64,000 bases of DNA. Origin: Pseudomonas sp. Bout1 (GTDB lineage: Bacteria; Pseudomonadota; Gammaproteobacteria; Pseudomonadales; Pseudomonadaceae). The notes under the pieces are model-generated. The model did no database searches and was not told the origin of the DNA. It saw only the letters and a list, made by a program, of their open reading frames with translations. Shown in pieces: positions 38,211 to 49,365 of the stretch. Each line of letters begins with the position of its first letter. Within the stretch, counting starts at the first letter, position 1. The stretch is taken from NCBI RefSeq assembly GCF_034314165.1, contig NZ_JAVIWK010000001.1, positions 372,001 to 436,000 on the forward strand, written 5' to 3'. Position numbers and translations under genes: made by a program.

Positions 38211-38296
38211 ATCGCAGGCAAGCCAGCTCCCACATTGATCGATGTCAGTTCTGACAATGCGTTCAAATGTGGGAGCCGGGCTTGCCCGCGATGAGG
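38211..38296. repeat. REP doublet before the amino-acid permease gene
   Basis: An outward-facing pair around ACATTGATCGATGTC...TGCGTTCAAAT. It separates the binding-protein gene from the permease gene of the same transporter and could adjust their relative expression. Confidence 0.84.
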
Positions 38297-38329
38297 GCCT
38301 GCCAGGCGATACACATCCCGGAACCTGAA

Positions 38330-39289
38330 ATGAAACAGAAAAAAGCCCAATGGCCCTGGCACCTGCTGACGATGCTGGTACTGGTCGGCCTGGCCGGTGC
38401 GCTCTACTACGCCACCTCCCTGATGTCTTACGAATGGCGCTGGAACCGCGTGCCGCAGTACTTCGTCTACCAGGCCGAAGAGTCCCAGCGTGCGTCGGAC
38501 ATTTCCACCGTCAGCGAGCTGGTGCGCAAGGGCGATGTGGCTGAAGTCACCCTGCGCAATGACGAGGGCAACGAACAGCACCTGAGCGTGGCCGAGAACA
38601 GCCTGCAAGTGGCCAAGGGCGATGATGTGGCCGAGGGCGATGTGGTCGGCGTCACCCGGCATTGGGCCGCGGGGCCGTTGCTGTGGGGCTTGTGGACCAC
38701 CTTGTGGCTGTCAGTGGTGTCTGGTGCGCTCGGGCTGCTGATCGGCCTGGCGACCGGGTTGTGTCGCTTGTCGAATAACCCGACTTTGCGCGATCTGTCG
38801 ACGATCTACGTCGAACTGGTGCGCGGCACGCCGCTCTTGGTACAGATATTCATTTTCTATTTCTTCATCGGCACGGTGCTCAACCTGTCGCGGGAGTTTG
38901 CCGGGATTGCCGCGCTGTCGCTGTTTACCGGTGCCTACGTGGCGGAAATCATCCGCGCCGGTGTGCAATCGATTACCCGTGGTCAAAACGAGGCGGCGCG
39001 GTCCCTGGGCCTGAGTGCTGGCCAGTCGATGCGCCATGTGGTGTTGCCGCAGGCCTTCAAGCGCGTGCTGCCGCCGTTGGCCGGGCAATTTATCAGCCTG
39101 GTGAAGGATACGTCGCTGGTGTCGGTGATCGCGATTACCGAACTGCTCAAAAGCGGCCGCGAAGTCATCACCACCTCATTCTCGCCGTTTGAAATCCTGT
39201 TCTGCGTCGCAGGCCTGTACCTGCTGATCAACCTGCCGCTGTCGAAAATCGCCAGCCGGCTTGAGCGGAGGCTCGCGCAAAGTGATTGA
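38330..39289 (+). CDS. polar amino-acid ABC transporter permease with periplasmic insertion
   Basis: This 319-residue HisM/GlnP-family permease has its first membrane helix at about residues 10-30. A stretch of about 85 polar residues (ending near residue 113) follows before the second helix, so a small periplasmic domain is inserted at the N-terminus. The core follows: [35 protein letters not shown] and the EAA loop [20 protein letters not shown]. Ordinary permeases of this family are about 220-240 residues. The stop overlaps the ATPase start. Confidence 0.9.
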   Translation: MKQKKAQWPWHLLTMLVLVGLAGALYYATSLMSYEWRWNRVPQYFVYQAEESQRASDISTVSELVRKGDVAEVTLRNDEGNEQHLSVAENSLQVAKGDDVAEGDVVGVTRHWAAGPLLWGLWTTLWLSVVSGALGLLIGLATGLCRLSNNPTLRDLSTIYVELVRGTPLLVQIFIFYFFIGTVLNLSREFAGIAALSLFTGAYVAEIIRAGVQSITRGQNEAARSLGLSAGQSMRHVVLPQAFKRVLPPLAGQFISLVKDTSLVSVIAITELLKSGREVITTSFSPFEILFCVAGLYLLINLPLSKIASRLERRLAQSD

Positions 39290-40016
39290 AGTCCGCGATC
39301 TGGTAAAAGTCTTCGACACCCGTGGCCACGTAGTGCGCGCGGTAGACAACGTGACCACCCAGGTGGCCAAGGGTGAAGTACTGGTGGTAATCGGCCCGTC
39401 CGGTTCCGGCAAGTCGACGTTCCTGCGCTGCCTTAACGGCCTGGAAGAGTTCGATTCGGGCTCGGTGAGCATCGACGGCCTGCAACTGGCAGACCCGAAA
39501 ACCGACGTGAACGCCTACCGCCGTGAAGTCGGCATGGTGTTCCAGCACTTCAACCTGTTCCCCCACATGACCGTGCTCGAAAACCTGTGCCTGGCGCAAA
39601 AAGTCGTGCGCAAGCGCGGCAAGAAAGAGCGCGAGGCCAAGGCCCTGGCACTCCTGGAAAAAGTCGGCATCGCCCAAAAAGCCAACGAGTTCCCGTCGCG
39701 GCTTTCCGGCGGCCAGCAGCAGCGGGTGGCAATTGCCCGCGCGCTGGCGATGGAGCCCAAGGTGATGCTGTTTGACGAGCCTACCTCGGCGCTGGACCCG
39801 GAAATGGTCGGCGAAGTGCTGGACGTGATGAAAACCCTGGCCCTGGAAGGCATGACCATGGTCTGCGTCACCCATGAAATGGGTTTTGCCCGGGAGGTGG
39901 CCGACCGTGTGCTGTTCTTCGATCACGGCAAACTGCTGGAGGACGCCGCTCCGGCGCAATTCTTCGATGCGCCGAAGGACCCCCGGGCCCAAGCCTTCCT
40001 GCGTCAGGTGTTGTAA
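39282..40016 (+). CDS. polar amino-acid ABC transporter ATP-binding protein
   Basis: This 244-residue ATPase of the GlnQ/HisP type has Walker [10 protein letters not shown] (near residue 36), signature [15 protein letters not shown], Walker [16 protein letters not shown] and H-loop VTHEMGFA. The start is taken as GTG 39282, which overlaps the permease stop; a TTG at 39261 would add seven residues. The stop is only 3 bp from the stop of the convergent chemoreceptor gene. Confidence 0.93.
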   Translation: MIEVRDLVKVFDTRGHVVRAVDNVTTQVAKGEVLVVIGPSGSGKSTFLRCLNGLEEFDSGSVSIDGLQLADPKTDVNAYRREVGMVFQHFNLFPHMTVLENLCLAQKVVRKRGKKEREAKALALLEKVGIAQKANEFPSRLSGGQQQRVAIARALAMEPKVMLFDEPTSALDPEMVGEVLDVMKTLALEGMTMVCVTHEMGFAREVADRVLFFDHGKLLEDAAPAQFFDAPKDPRAQAFLRQVL

Positions 40017-40019
40017 CGG

Positions 40020-41927
40020 CTAGACCTTGAACTTGCCCACCCACACCTGCAAGTCCGAACCCAGGCGCGCCAGTTCGATACTGGCCGCCGCCGTCTCCTG
40101 ACTCGCGGCTGCGGTTTGTTCCGACACATCCTTGACCTTCAGCACACTGCGGTTGATCTCCTCGGCCACCGCTGTTTGTTCCTCTGCGGCAGCGGCAATC
40201 TGCGGGTTCATCTCCTGGATTACTGACACAGTGCGGGTGATGCCAGCCAGCGCATCGCCTGCGCGGCGGGTCAGTTGCACGCTGTTGTCGGTGAGGCTGC
40301 GACTGTTGTCCATGATATCGGCGACGTGTTGCGTGCCCCGGTGCAGGCCGCTGATCAACTCCTCGATTTCCTCGGCCGATTGCTGGGTGCGTTGCGCCAG
40401 GCTGCGCACTTCATCGGCGACTACGGCAAAACCTCTGCCTGCCTCGCCGGCGCGGGCCGCTTCGATCGCGGCGTTGAGGGCCAGCAAATTAGTCTGTTCC
40501 GACACCGACTTGATCACCTCCAGCACGCTGCCGATCTTCCGGCTCTCCTGTTGCAACCCTTGCATGGCCTGGCTTGAACGGGCCATCTCCTGGGCCAGGT
40601 GCTCAATGTGGGCAATGGCCTCAGCCACCACCCGATCACCCTGGCCCGCCTGCCGATCGGCCTCGGTGGCGGCCAATGAGGCTTGCTCGGCATGGCGCGC
40701 GACTTCCTGGGAAGTGGCAAGCATCTCGTTCATGGCGGTGGCCACTTGTTCGGTTTCCTGCTTCTGGCCGTCAACCCCGGCGCGGGTCTGCTCGGTGACG
40801 GCCGACAATTGCTCGGCGGCGCTGGCGATCTGTCGGGCGCTGTCGCCGATGCCACCGATCAAGCCCCGCAGGTTGAGGGTCATTTGCCCGATGCTGCGTT
40901 GCAGCTGCCCCAGTTCATCCTGGCGCGAGGTCTGGATGTGGTGGCTCAGGTCACCTTCGGCAATCCGGTTGGCCACGTGCAGGGCCTGGCGCAGCGGCGC
41001 GACGATCTGGCCGGCAATCAGCCAGGCGGCGGCGATACCGAGCAATAGCGCGGCGCCAGTGACGTTGAGCAGCACGGTGCGGGCGAGGCTGGCTTCCTTG
41101 TCACGCTTGGCGGTTTGGTCCTGGCCCAGCAGGTCGCTTTCCTTGAGCAACTGATCCAGCCACTGCTCAAGCTGGTTCTGGATGGTTTCGGTGGAGAGCT
41201 GGGCATCCTTGAGGCGTGTCAGTTGAGTCCTATAGTCGAGCAGGACGTTTTTCAGGGCGCTGGCATCAACCGGCAGTGTGTCTACAACGGCTTGAGCGCC
41301 ACCGAGTGCCGCCAGCGCGTCATTCACGGCGTTGGCATAAGCGTCCAGTGAGGCGGCGGCCCAGGCGGGGCTGAGGGCCCGGTCTTCGGCTTGCTCCATG
41401 GCCTGGCGCAATTGCTCCACCGCGTCGAGAGCTTTCTCATCGTCTTGGTTGGGCAGGTTGCTGGACAGTTCAGAAAGGCTGTCACTGCTCTGGACAGAAC
41501 TGCGCTTGAGCTGTTCGCGGGCGTTCTCGCGTTGTTTGATCAGGCCATCCAGGCCGCTCAAGGCGGTTTTGAAACTGGTGACAAAGCGGCGGCTTTCCTG
41601 CAATTGTTGTTGGTTGACCGGGTCGGTAAACCTCGGGGAAAGATCCACCAGATGTTGGTCGATCCTGTCCATGTGCAAGCCTATCTTTGCCAGGCTGGCC
41701 GGGTCGTTCAGGGTGCGATAGACAATACGATCAGCGCGCAACTCTTCGCCGACGACGGCCAATTGCGAGAGGATCGTGAGTTTTTGTGATCGATCAAGAG
41801 AGGCGTTCAAGGCTTGCCAGCCTGTGGCCGCGATCATGAGGCTTAGACTGAGCACGAGGCCGAAGCCCAGGGCAAGTTTGAAGCTGATGCTGATGTTTCC
41901 CAGCAGGCGGGTCAGTGGACGAAACAT
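40020..41927 (-). CDS. methyl-accepting chemotaxis protein 1
   Basis: This 635-residue transmembrane chemoreceptor has TM1 at about residues 18-40 and a large all-helical periplasmic sensor of about 245 residues, the size of an HBM (helical bimodular) domain. TM2 is near 290-312, followed by a HAMP domain with EGDLSHHIQ and a cytoplasmic signalling hairpin ([20 protein letters not shown]). The C-terminus lacks the CheR-tethering pentapeptide. ATG 41927 follows GGAGG; an upstream ATG at 41948 is poorer. An Arg-x-x-Arg pair (R64, R67) occurs in the first sensor helix as in the neighbouring receptor. The second arginine-containing motif of that receptor (QVRGYTYS) is not recognisable. Confidence 0.92.
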   Translation of the reverse strand: MFRPLTRLLGNISISFKLALGFGLVLSLSLMIAATGWQALNASLDRSQKLTILSQLAVVGEELRADRIVYRTLNDPASLAKIGLHMDRIDQHLVDLSPRFTDPVNQQQLQESRRFVTSFKTALSGLDGLIKQRENAREQLKRSSVQSSDSLSELSSNLPNQDDEKALDAVEQLRQAMEQAEDRALSPAWAAASLDAYANAVNDALAALGGAQAVVDTLPVDASALKNVLLDYRTQLTRLKDAQLSTETIQNQLEQWLDQLLKESDLLGQDQTAKRDKEASLARTVLLNVTGAALLLGIAAAWLIAGQIVAPLRQALHVANRIAEGDLSHHIQTSRQDELGQLQRSIGQMTLNLRGLIGGIGDSARQIASAAEQLSAVTEQTRAGVDGQKQETEQVATAMNEMLATSQEVARHAEQASLAATEADRQAGQGDRVVAEAIAHIEHLAQEMARSSQAMQGLQQESRKIGSVLEVIKSVSEQTNLLALNAAIEAARAGEAGRGFAVVADEVRSLAQRTQQSAEEIEELISGLHRGTQHVADIMDNSRSLTDNSVQLTRRAGDALAGITRTVSVIQEMNPQIAAAAEEQTAVAEEINRSVLKVKDVSEQTAAASQETAAASIELARLGSDLQVWVGKFKV

Positions 41928-42071
41928 GGTGAACCTCCAACGAATCAAAAGGCGCGTCTCAAGCGTCCGGCTGACAACGGTCAGGGGAGTTGAAACGCTA
42001 CTTTTATTCGGCGCCAGGTGTGTAATCCACGACCTGAAAAACGCGTAGGAAATTTCACAAGTTGTCAGGAT

Positions 42072-42090
42072 GGCGGCCCTGATGGCCGCC
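42072..42090 (-). terminator. hairpin downstream of the second chemoreceptor gene
   Basis: GGCGGCC and GGCCGCC form a perfect 7-bp stem around a 5-base loop, just after the stop of the gene at 42100. No T run follows on the minus strand, so terminator function is uncertain. Confidence 0.35.
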
Positions 42091-42099
42091 GCAAGCGGG

Positions 42100-44016
42100 T
42101 CAAACCTTGAAGCGACCTACCAGGCTTTGCAGGTAAACCCCCAGGCGCGCCAGCTCGGCACTGGAAGCGGCGGTCTCTTCGCTGGCCGCCGACGTCTGTT
42201 CGGAAACGTCCCGCACGTTGAGCACACTGCGGTTGATCTCTTCGGCCACGGCGCTTTGTTGCTCGGCGGCGGTGGCTATCTGCTGGTTCATCGCCTGAAT
42301 GGCCGACACTGTGCGCGTGATGTTGCCCAGTGCATTACCTGCCCGGCGAGTCAGCTCGACGCTGCTGTCGGTGAGGCCGCGGCTGTTGTCCATGATGGTT
42401 GCCACTTGCTGTGTGCCGTTTTGCAGGCCGACGATCAACTCTTCGATTTCCTCCGTGGACTTCTGGGTACGCTGGGCCAGGCTGCGCACTTCATCGGCCA
42501 CTACCGCAAAACCACGCCCGGCTTCGCCGGCACGCGCCGCTTCAATCGCCGCGTTGAGGGCGAGCAGGTTGGTTTGCTGGGCCACGGCCTTGATCACGTC
42601 GAGCACGCTGCCAATCTTGTCGCTCTCGCGCTTGAGATGGCCCATGGCCGCGGTAGAGTTGCCCACCTCGCCGGCCAGGCGCTCTATCTGGGCGATGGCC
42701 TCACCGACCACCCGGTCGCCTTCACGGGCCTGCTGGTCAGCGGCTACAGCCGCTTCGCAAGCTTCCTCGGCGTTACGCGCAACTTCCTGCACGGTGGCGG
42801 CCATTTCGTTCATGGCGGTGGCCACTTGGTCGGTCTCGACCTTTTGGCTGTTGACCCCGGCGCTGGTCTGTTCGGTGACCGCCGACAGTTGCTCGGCAGC
42901 GCTGGCAATTTGGGTGACACCGTCGCTGATGCCGCCGATCAGTTCCCGCAGGCCCACGGTCATGCTCTGCATGGACCGTTGCAACTGGCCCAGCTCATCG
43001 CGGCGTTCGGAGATCAAATTGTGGCTGAGGTCGCCCGCCGCTACACGCTCGGCCACCTTGAGAGTCTGGCTCAACGGGATGACGATCTGCCGGGTAATGG
43101 CCCAGGCGGCAAGTATGCCGAAGGCCAGCGCCAGGGCAGTGGCCAGCAGCAACAGGTTCTTGGCGTGGGCGGCATCGGTATCACGCACCACGGTTTGCGA
43201 AGTGGTGAGCTTGTTACTGCGGTCGAGCAGGATATCGCCTTGCTCACCCATGATTTTCATCGCGGCGGCACTGGCCACCTGGGAGTCGCGGTACTGGCTC
43301 ACGGCAGCGCGGTAGGCCTGCAGCGAGACGCTGGCCTCTTGCAGGTTCGCCCGGTATTGCTCGGGCAACTGGTCGCCAAGGGTGGTTATTTTTTTCAGGG
43401 CGTTGTCGATGGCATCCAGCGCCGGCTGTTCGGCCTCGACCTTGGCGCTGTAGGTGTAGCCGCGCACCTGGAAGCGCGCCTGCTGGATCAGTTTGCTCAG
43501 GTCGACCACGCTGTTGAACAGGATGACGCTGTCGCCTTGCAGCAGGGATTTTTCCACTTCGTTGATTTTTGCGACGGCGTTGTCGGCGGTATCGCCCAGT
43601 TTGCTGCGGGCGCCTTCACGCTTGAGGCCGGCCTGCACCATGGCGCCGAAGGCCTTTTTATATTGGCCCAAGGCATCCTGTTGCTGCTCTACCACGAGTT
43701 TGTCGTCGGGTTGCTCGATCAGGTCTGCGGCGGTTTTCAGGCCACTGTCCAGCTGGGTGATCAGGTCGTTTACCGCGCTGGTGCCTTGTTCGCCACGGCG
43801 CATTTCGAAGTCCAGGCGCGCCAGGCGCAGGTCCTTGGTCAGCGCGTTGAGGCTGGAGATGTAGCCCAGCTTGTCGCCACGGCTGATCACGCCGCTCAGG
43901 CCCGTCCAGCCGGTGAAGGTGATCAATAGCGTCAGGAGCAGCACCAGGCCGAAGCCTATGCCCAGCTTACGGTTGACGCTGACATTCCCCAGTTTCTCGG
44001 CTAACCAACGATACAT
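42100..44016 (-). CDS. methyl-accepting chemotaxis protein 2, McpS/HBM type
   Basis: This 638-residue chemoreceptor closely resembles its downstream neighbour in the signalling part ([20 protein letters not shown]). It has TM1 near 20-40 and a periplasmic HBM-like helical sensor (about 45-290) containing [13 protein letters not shown] (Arg64, Arg67) and [15 protein letters not shown]2, a HAMP domain and the methylation helices follow. These sensor motifs recall McpS of P. putida, which binds organic acids of the Krebs cycle, but ligand specificity is inference. ATG 44016 follows GGGGAG. The two receptors are tandem on the minus strand with 172 bp between them. Confidence 0.92.
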   Translation of the reverse strand: MYRWLAEKLGNVSVNRKLGIGFGLVLLLTLLITFTGWTGLSGVISRGDKLGYISSLNALTKDLRLARLDFEMRRGEQGTSAVNDLITQLDSGLKTAADLIEQPDDKLVVEQQQDALGQYKKAFGAMVQAGLKREGARSKLGDTADNAVAKINEVEKSLLQGDSVILFNSVVDLSKLIQQARFQVRGYTYSAKVEAEQPALDAIDNALKKITTLGDQLPEQYRANLQEASVSLQAYRAAVSQYRDSQVASAAAMKIMGEQGDILLDRSNKLTTSQTVVRDTDAAHAKNLLLLATALALAFGILAAWAITRQIVIPLSQTLKVAERVAAGDLSHNLISERRDELGQLQRSMQSMTVGLRELIGGISDGVTQIASAAEQLSAVTEQTSAGVNSQKVETDQVATAMNEMAATVQEVARNAEEACEAAVAADQQAREGDRVVGEAIAQIERLAGEVGNSTAAMGHLKRESDKIGSVLDVIKAVAQQTNLLALNAAIEAARAGEAGRGFAVVADEVRSLAQRTQKSTEEIEELIVGLQNGTQQVATIMDNSRGLTDSSVELTRRAGNALGNITRTVSAIQAMNQQIATAAEQQSAVAEEINRSVLNVRDVSEQTSAASEETAASSAELARLGVYLQSLVGRFKV

Positions 44017-44096
44017 GCTGCGAACTCCCCTGGAACAAGGCTTGGACTTATTCAGAGCGTATCGGCTGGCTGGGATCTTTCTGTAGGACGAATGTA

Positions 44097-44122
44097 TTTG
44101 TGGCGAGGGAGCTTGCTGTGGG
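44097..44122. repeat. single partial REP of the GAGGGAGCTTGCT family
   Basis: GTGGCGAGGGAGCTTGCTGT is one arm of the repeat family seen as a full doublet at 63031-63146. No inverted partner is nearby. Confidence 0.6.
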
Positions 44123-44124
44123 GT

Positions 44125-44832
44125 TTAGAAGAGTCTTGAGAGCAACGCGGTGACGGCAGTTTCGACTCTCAGGATGCGAGCGCCCAGTTGCACCGGCTGC
44201 AACCCGGCCTTGGCCAACAAATCCACTTCGTAGGGAATCCAGCCACCTTCCGGCCCGATGGCCAGGGTGACCGGCTCATCCAGCCCGCGTGGGCAGGGCG
44301 GATAGTCGCCCGGGTGGCCAACCAGGCCGAGGGTGCCTTGCGCCAGGGCGGGCAGGCGGTCTTCGACGAACGGCTTGAAGCGTTTTTCGATCACGATCTC
44401 GGGCAGCACCGTGTCCCGGGACTGTTCCAGGCCGAGGATCAGTTGCTCGCGAATCGCTTCCGGCTCAAGGAACGGCGTCTGCCAGAAACTCTTCTCCACG
44501 CGATAGCTGTTCACCAGTACCACCCGTGGCACGCCCATGGACGCCACGGTTTGCAGCACCCGGCGCAGCATTTTCGGGCGGGGCAGGGCCAGCAGCAAGG
44601 TCAGGGGCAGCTTGGCCGGCGGCGGCTGGTCAAAGGTGACTTGCAGCTCGGCTTCACGGTCTTCCAGGCGCAGCAACTGCGCATTACCCATCAACCCGCC
44701 AATGCGTCCGACACGCAGGCTGTCGCCAACGGCGGCGCGGTGGACTTCCTGCATATGCACCAGGCGCCGATCACGCAGCACCACCCGGTCGGCCGCGATA
44801 AAGTCGGCCTCCTCAAGCAGCAGCAGGTTCAC
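44125..44832 (-). CDS. rsmE: 16S rRNA m3U1498 methyltransferase
   Basis: This 235-residue SPOUT-class enzyme methylates N3 of U1498 in 16S rRNA. It has an N-terminal PUA-like part and the C-terminal knotted SAM site with [14 protein letters not shown] (near residue 193) and [11 protein letters not shown]. The start is GTG 44832, overlapping the tatC stop by 4 bp (GTGA), so it is coupled to the tat genes. It is the last gene of the ubiE-to-rsmE run. Confidence 0.94.
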   Translation of the reverse strand: MNLLLLEEADFIAADRVVLRDRRLVHMQEVHRAAVGDSLRVGRIGGLMGNAQLLRLEDREAELQVTFDQPPPAKLPLTLLLALPRPKMLRRVLQTVASMGVPRVVLVNSYRVEKSFWQTPFLEPEAIREQLILGLEQSRDTVLPEIVIEKRFKPFVEDRLPALAQGTLGLVGHPGDYPPCPRGLDEPVTLAIGPEGGWIPYEVDLLAKAGLQPVQLGARILRVETAVTALLSRLF

Positions 44833-45620
44833 GGCTGGGTCGCTGGCGGCTGGTCGTCGTCGGCGGGTTGGTCATCCGGGTGGTCGCCACGCTTGCTCAC
44901 CAGGCTGCCAAACAGGATGCCGATCTCGAACAGCATCCACATCGGCACGGCCAGCAGGGTCTGGGAGAAGATGTCCGGCGGGGTCAGGATCATGCCGACC
45001 ACGAAGCAGCCGATGACCACGTACGGGCGGATCTTCTTCAGGTACTTGACGTCGACCACGCCGATCCACACCAGCAGCACCACGGCCACCGGGATTTCAA
45101 ACGCCACGCCAAAGGCAAAGAACAGCGTCATCACGAAATCGAGGTAGCTGGTGATGTCGGTCATCATTTCCACACCGGCCGGCGTCGCGGCGGCGAAGAA
45201 TTTGAAGATCAACGGGAACACCAGGAAGTAGGCGAAGGCCATGCCGGTGTAGAACAGCAGGATGCTCGACACCAGCAGCGGCACGGCGATGCGTTTCTCA
45301 TGCTTGTACAGGCCCGGCGCAATAAAGCCCCAGATCTGATGCAGGATCACCGGGATCGCCAGGAACAGCGAGACCATCATCGTCAGCTTCAACGGCGTGA
45401 GGAACGGCGAGGACACGTCGGTGGCGATCATCGTCGCGCCAGCCGGCAAGTAATTGCGCAGCGGCGTGGAGACGAACGTGTAGATCTGCTGGGTGAAGGC
45501 AAACAGCCCGGCAAAGATGATGAAGATCGCCGCGACACAACGCAGCAGGCGGGTGCGCAACTCGGTGAGGTGCGAGACCAGTGGCATGTGCTGGTCGGTT
45601 TCCGGTTTATCAGCGCTCAT
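44829..45620 (-). CDS. tatC: twin-arginine translocase subunit TatC
   Basis: This 263-residue polytopic protein is the receptor for twin-arginine signal peptides. The conserved N-terminal [14 protein letters not shown] (near residue 13), [20 protein letters not shown], and six membrane segments are visible. The cytoplasmic tail is charged and Asp/Pro-rich. The start overlaps tatB by 4 bp. Confidence 0.96.
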   Translation of the reverse strand: MSADKPETDQHMPLVSHLTELRTRLLRCVAAIFIIFAGLFAFTQQIYTFVSTPLRNYLPAGATMIATDVSSPFLTPLKLTMMVSLFLAIPVILHQIWGFIAPGLYKHEKRIAVPLLVSSILLFYTGMAFAYFLVFPLIFKFFAAATPAGVEMMTDITSYLDFVMTLFFAFGVAFEIPVAVVLLVWIGVVDVKYLKKIRPYVVIGCFVVGMILTPPDIFSQTLLAVPMWMLFEIGILFGSLVSKRGDHPDDQPADDDQPPATQP

Positions 45621-46057
45621 GGGGCTCGCGGCGGCAATGTAGGGTCGTGGGGCGCGGGCGACACGGCAGGCGTCGGCGCGGGTTCGGTCGGGGTCACTGG
45701 CGCGGCGGGCGCAGGCTCGGCGGCATGCACGGGCTCAACGACCGCTGCCGGTGCGGCGGGCGGCGCAATCGAGTGCTCGGCCACCGGTTCAACCGGCTTG
45801 GGCGTTTCCTGCACCGGAGAGAGAATCTTTCGTGCCTCCTGCTCCAACGACAGAATGTGTTCGTTGTGCAGTTGCCGGCGAATCTCGTCGGCGCCGATTT
45901 CCCGTTCAACTTCCTGTTTGATGGCGTTGAAACTGCGTTTCAGGCGCCCGATCCACAGGCCGGCCGTGCGCGCGGCACCGGGCAGGCGTTCCGGCCCCAG
46001 TACCAGCAGGGCCACGAGGCCGACGAGGAGCAGTTCAGAGAAGCTGATACCAAACAT
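45617..46057 (-). CDS. tatB: twin-arginine translocase subunit TatB
   Basis: This 146-residue protein has the single N-terminal membrane helix [20 protein letters not shown] followed by [13 protein letters not shown] and an amphipathic helix. A long Pro/Ala/Val-rich, probably disordered tail follows. It forms the substrate-binding complex with TatC. It lies 10 bp after tatA and overlaps tatC. Confidence 0.95.
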   Translation of the reverse strand: MFGISFSELLLVGLVALLVLGPERLPGAARTAGLWIGRLKRSFNAIKQEVEREIGADEIRRQLHNEHILSLEQEARKILSPVQETPKPVEPVAEHSIAPPAAPAAVVEPVHAAEPAPAAPVTPTEPAPTPAVSPAPHDPTLPPRAP

Positions 46058-46067
46058 TATTCAGTAC

Positions 46068-46346
46068 TCACGAGTCTTTTTGGTTCTGCTCTTTGACGTG
46101 CTCGGCCTGTACGTCGAAGGTGCGACGTTCAGTGATCGGCTGAGTGGCCTGCGGGTGTACAGGCTGCGCCGGTGGCACCGGGTTGACGACCGGGTCGGCA
46201 GGCTTTTCGTCGTCGTTCATGGCCTTGCGAAAGCCCTTGATCGACTCACCAACGTCGGTGCCGAGGTTTTTCAGTTTCTTGGTGCCGAACACCAGCACAA
46301 CGACCACAAGAATGACGATCCAGTGTTTCCAGTCAAAAATGCCCAT
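46068..46346 (-). CDS. tatA: twin-arginine translocase subunit TatA
   Basis: This 92-residue pore-forming subunit has a membrane helix ([14 protein letters not shown]), then [20 protein letters not shown] as hinge and amphipathic helix, and a polar tail. ATG 46346 gives the standard MGIFDWKHW start. The frame is open upstream to 46439 but overlaps hisE. Confidence 0.95.
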   Translation of the reverse strand: MGIFDWKHWIVILVVVVLVFGTKKLKNLGTDVGESIKGFRKAMNDDEKPADPVVNPVPPAQPVHPQATQPITERRTFDVQAEHVKEQNQKDS

Positions 46347-46371
46347 GCTGCAATTCCTCTGTAAAAGTTGG

Positions 46372-46704
46372 TCAGGCGGACGGGCGCGAGGCCTTTTCGG
46401 CATGCCCGGACAAGCCGAAGCGACGGTCCAGTTCATCAAGCACTGCCTGTGGATGCTGCCCCAGTTGGGCGAGCATGACCAGACTGTGGAACCACAAGTC
46501 GGCAGTTTCGTAGATCACGTCGCTGCAGTCGCCGCTGATTTGCGCGTCCTTGGCAGCAATAATCGTCTCGACGGACTCTTCGCCGAGTTTTTCCAGAATC
46601 TTGTTCAGGCCCTTGTGGTACAGGCTGGCGACGTAGGAGCTGTCGGCGGCCGCGCCCTTGCGGTCTTCCAGCACCTGGGCCACACGGTTCAGGGTATCGC
46701 TCAT
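46372..46704 (-). CDS. hisE: phosphoribosyl-ATP pyrophosphatase
   Basis: This 110-residue all-alpha NTP pyrophosphohydrolase (MazG-like) acts in the second step of histidine synthesis. The acidic metal-binding motif [14 protein letters not shown] and the later ETADLWFH are present. It is a separate protein from HisI, not fused as in enterobacteria. The ATG is 2 bp after the hisI stop. Confidence 0.95.
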   Translation of the reverse strand: MSDTLNRVAQVLEDRKGAAADSSYVASLYHKGLNKILEKLGEESVETIIAAKDAQISGDCSDVIYETADLWFHSLVMLAQLGQHPQAVLDELDRRFGLSGHAEKASRPSA

Positions 46705-46706
46705 GT

Positions 46707-47099
46707 TCAGTGTCCTGCCGAATAGATAGCGTGCGGGTCTTTGAGTACGGGCTCGACGGTCTTCCACTCGCCGTTCTCGAACACGCGGTAGAAGCAGCTG
46801 TGACGGCCGGTGTGACAGGCGATGTCGCCAATCTGCTCGACCTTGAGAATCACCACATCGGCGTCGCAGTCGATACGCATCTCGTGCAGGGTTTGCACGT
46901 GCCCGGACTCTTCGCCCTTGCGCCACAGTTTGCCACGCGAACGTGACCAGTAGATGGCGCGGTTCTCGGCGGCCGTGAGGCTCAGGGCCTCGCGGTTCAT
47001 CCAGGCCATCATCAATACACGCCCGGTCTTGTAGTCCTGGGCAATGGCCGGCACCAGGCCGTCACTGTCCCACTTGATCTCGTCCAGCCAGTCTTTCAT
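46707..47099 (-). CDS. hisI: phosphoribosyl-AMP cyclohydrolase
   Basis: This 130-residue zinc enzyme catalyses the third step of histidine synthesis. The metal ligands lie in [15 protein letters not shown] and [13 protein letters not shown]. Start at ATG 47099 ([11 protein letters not shown]). It lies 41 bp after ubiB and just before hisE, far from other his genes, the usual Pseudomonas arrangement. Confidence 0.95.
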   Translation of the reverse strand: MKDWLDEIKWDSDGLVPAIAQDYKTGRVLMMAWMNREALSLTAAENRAIYWSRSRGKLWRKGEESGHVQTLHEMRIDCDADVVILKVEQIGDIACHTGRHSCFYRVFENGEWKTVEPVLKDPHAIYSAGH

Positions 47100-47140
47100 T
47101 TTCGGCTCCGGCAATTTGCGACAGTGTATAACCGGATTGG

Positions 47141-48745
47141 CTATCGACGCACGATCAGATACACGCCCACGGCGACCATAATGCCAGCCGGCCAATGGCC
47201 CAGTTCATTCAGCGGACCACCGGCGGCGAGTATCGTACCGCCCACCAGGTGCGCGGCGCCCAGCAGGCGCAGGAACCAGTCGTCCTTGCGCTTGTGCCAT
47301 GGCGGCGGTGGGTCCTTGGCGTGGGGCTGGGACATGCGCTCCAGCAGGTCGCGGGTCATGTTGGCCAGGTGCGGCAGTTGCTCGACCTGACTTTGCAGGT
47401 TGCCCAGCAGGGTTTTCGGGCTGATACGGTCACGCATCCAGCGTTCAAGGAACGGCTGGGCGGTGTTCCACAGGTCGAGGTCCGGGTACAACTGGCGGCC
47501 CAGGCCTTCGATATTCAGCAGAGTCTTTTGCAGCAGAACCAGCTGTGGCTGTACTTCCATGTTGAAGCGCCGCGCCGTCTGGAACAGACGCATCAGCACC
47601 TGGCCGAAGGAAATATCTTTTAACGGTTTTTCGAAGATCGGCTCGCACACGGTGCGGATCGCCGCTTCGAATTCGTTGAGTTTGGTTTCAGCCGGCACCC
47701 AGCCCGAATCGATGTGCAACTGCGCCACGCGGCGGTAGTCCCGCTTGAAGAAGGCGAACAGGTTGCGCGCCAGGTAATCCTGGTCTTCCGGGGTCAGGCT
47801 GCCGACGATGCCGCAGTCGATCGCGATGTACTGCGGGCTCCACGGGTTCACGGTGCTGACAAAGATGTTGCCGGGGTGCATGTCGGCGTGGAAGAAGCTG
47901 TCGCGGAACACTTGGGTGAAGAAGATCTCCACACCGCGCTCGGCGAGCATCTTCATGTCGGTGCGCTGGTCAGCCAGGGTCGCGAGGTCGGTGACCTGCA
48001 CGCCGTAGATGCGCTCCATCACCAGCACTTTCGGGCGGCACCAGTCCCAATAGACTTGCGGCACGTACAGCAGTTGCGAGCCTTCGAAGTTGCGCTTGAG
48101 CTGGCTGGCGTTGGCCGCTTCGCGCAGCAGGTCGAGTTCGTCGTAGATGGTTTTTTCGTAGTCCAGCACCACGTCCACCGGGTGCAGCAGGCGCGCATCG
48201 GCCGAGAAACGCTCGGCGGCGCGGGCGAGGATGAACAGCCACGCCAGGTCCTGGCCGATGATCGGCTTGAGGCCCGGGCGGATCACCTTCACCACCACTT
48301 CTTCGCCGCTTTTGAGCTGCGCGGCGTGCACTTGGGCCACCGAGGCCGAAGCCAGCGGCGCGATGTCGAAGCGGCTGAACACTTCGCTGATCTTCTTGCC
48401 CAGCTGTTCTTCAATCAGCGTAACTGCCAGTTGCGAGTCGAACGGCGGCACGCGGTCCTGCAACAGCATCAGTTCGTCGGCGATGTCTTCGGGCAACAGG
48501 TCGCGGCGGGTGGAGAGGATCTGCCCGAACTTGATGAAGATCGGCCCCAGGTCCTGCAACGCCAGGCGCAGGCGTGCGCCACGGCTCAGGTCGAGGGTTT
48601 TGCGCGGGAACCAGCGCCACGGCAGCACATAGCGCACCGCCAGCAGAAACCACGGCAGCGGCAGGGCGAACAGCAGGTCATCGAGGCGGTAGCGGATTAC
48701 GACGCGCTGGATACGAAACAAACGGCGGACGGCGAGCAGCTTCAT
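47141..48745 (-). CDS. ubiB: ubiquinone biosynthesis kinase-like protein UbiB
   Basis: This 534-residue ABC1/ADCK atypical kinase-ATPase is required for ubiquinone synthesis. The KxGQ motif is [12 protein letters not shown] (near residue 75) and the Ala-rich nucleotide loop is [33 protein letters not shown] and AIDCGIVG (catalytic and metal motifs) follow. Two C-terminal membrane helices anchor it. The start overlaps the ubiJ stop by 4 bp. Confidence 0.96.
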   Translation of the reverse strand: MKLLAVRRLFRIQRVVIRYRLDDLLFALPLPWFLLAVRYVLPWRWFPRKTLDLSRGARLRLALQDLGPIFIKFGQILSTRRDLLPEDIADELMLLQDRVPPFDSQLAVTLIEEQLGKKISEVFSRFDIAPLASASVAQVHAAQLKSGEEVVVKVIRPGLKPIIGQDLAWLFILARAAERFSADARLLHPVDVVLDYEKTIYDELDLLREAANASQLKRNFEGSQLLYVPQVYWDWCRPKVLVMERIYGVQVTDLATLADQRTDMKMLAERGVEIFFTQVFRDSFFHADMHPGNIFVSTVNPWSPQYIAIDCGIVGSLTPEDQDYLARNLFAFFKRDYRRVAQLHIDSGWVPAETKLNEFEAAIRTVCEPIFEKPLKDISFGQVLMRLFQTARRFNMEVQPQLVLLQKTLLNIEGLGRQLYPDLDLWNTAQPFLERWMRDRISPKTLLGNLQSQVEQLPHLANMTRDLLERMSQPHAKDPPPPWHKRKDDWFLRLLGAAHLVGGTILAAGGPLNELGHWPAGIMVAVGVYLIVRR

Positions 48746-49365
48746 GCGTTATCGCTTGAATCAAGGGAGCGGCTAAGGCGTTCGAAGCGCGCCTCAAGTC
48801 GTTCCAGGTCGAGTTTGGCCTGGTCGAGCTCGCGAAAACGCGCTTGCGCTTCCCGTTGTCCGACCAGGGTGCGCGATTCTTCGCTCAGGTATTCGGCGAG
48901 GTTCTGGTTCAGGCTGGCAAAACCCTGCTGGTACCAGCGCGTGCGGCTGCGCAGGTGACCGCTGATCAGTTGCGTGGCCACCGGGCCGAGCCAGCGGGAC
49001 AGCTCGTATTCCCAGTCCAGTTCCAGGTCCTGCAGCACGGCGGCCAGGTCCATCAGCACCGCGCTGTCGCCTTCAAGTTCCACGTCCGGGCCGTGGAGGA
49101 TCGCCGTCTTGTTCCCGCTCAGAGCCAGGCGCAGCAGGCTTGAACCGGAAGCACGCAGGGTGCAGTCGGCGTCGGCGGCCCAGTGGGTCGCCAGCAACAG
49201 GCCTTCATCGCTGGGCAGGATAAACAGCTGCAAGGCGGGGCTCGTGCAATCGACGGCGATGATCTTGCCGTTCAGGTGCGCCAGCCGCGCCAGGGCGGTG
49301 CTGTCCAGGCGCAGCACACGGTTGAGGCCGTGTTCAACGCTGGCGAGAAGGCCTGCGAACAGCAT
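48742..49365 (-). CDS. ubiJ: ubiquinone biosynthesis accessory factor UbiJ (SCP2 domain)
   Basis: This 207-residue protein has an N-terminal sterol-carrier-protein-2 lipid-binding domain (about 15-115) and a C-terminal coiled coil ([20 protein letters not shown]). UbiJ holds ubiquinone intermediates for the Ubi complex. The ATG overlaps the ubiE stop by one base (TGATG), and the stop overlaps ubiB. Confidence 0.93.
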   Translation of the reverse strand: MLFAGLLASVEHGLNRVLRLDSTALARLAHLNGKIIAVDCTSPALQLFILPSDEGLLLATHWAADADCTLRASGSSLLRLALSGNKTAILHGPDVELEGDSAVLMDLAAVLQDLELDWEYELSRWLGPVATQLISGHLRSRTRWYQQGFASLNQNLAEYLSEESRTLVGQREAQARFRELDQAKLDLERLEARFERLSRSLDSSDNA

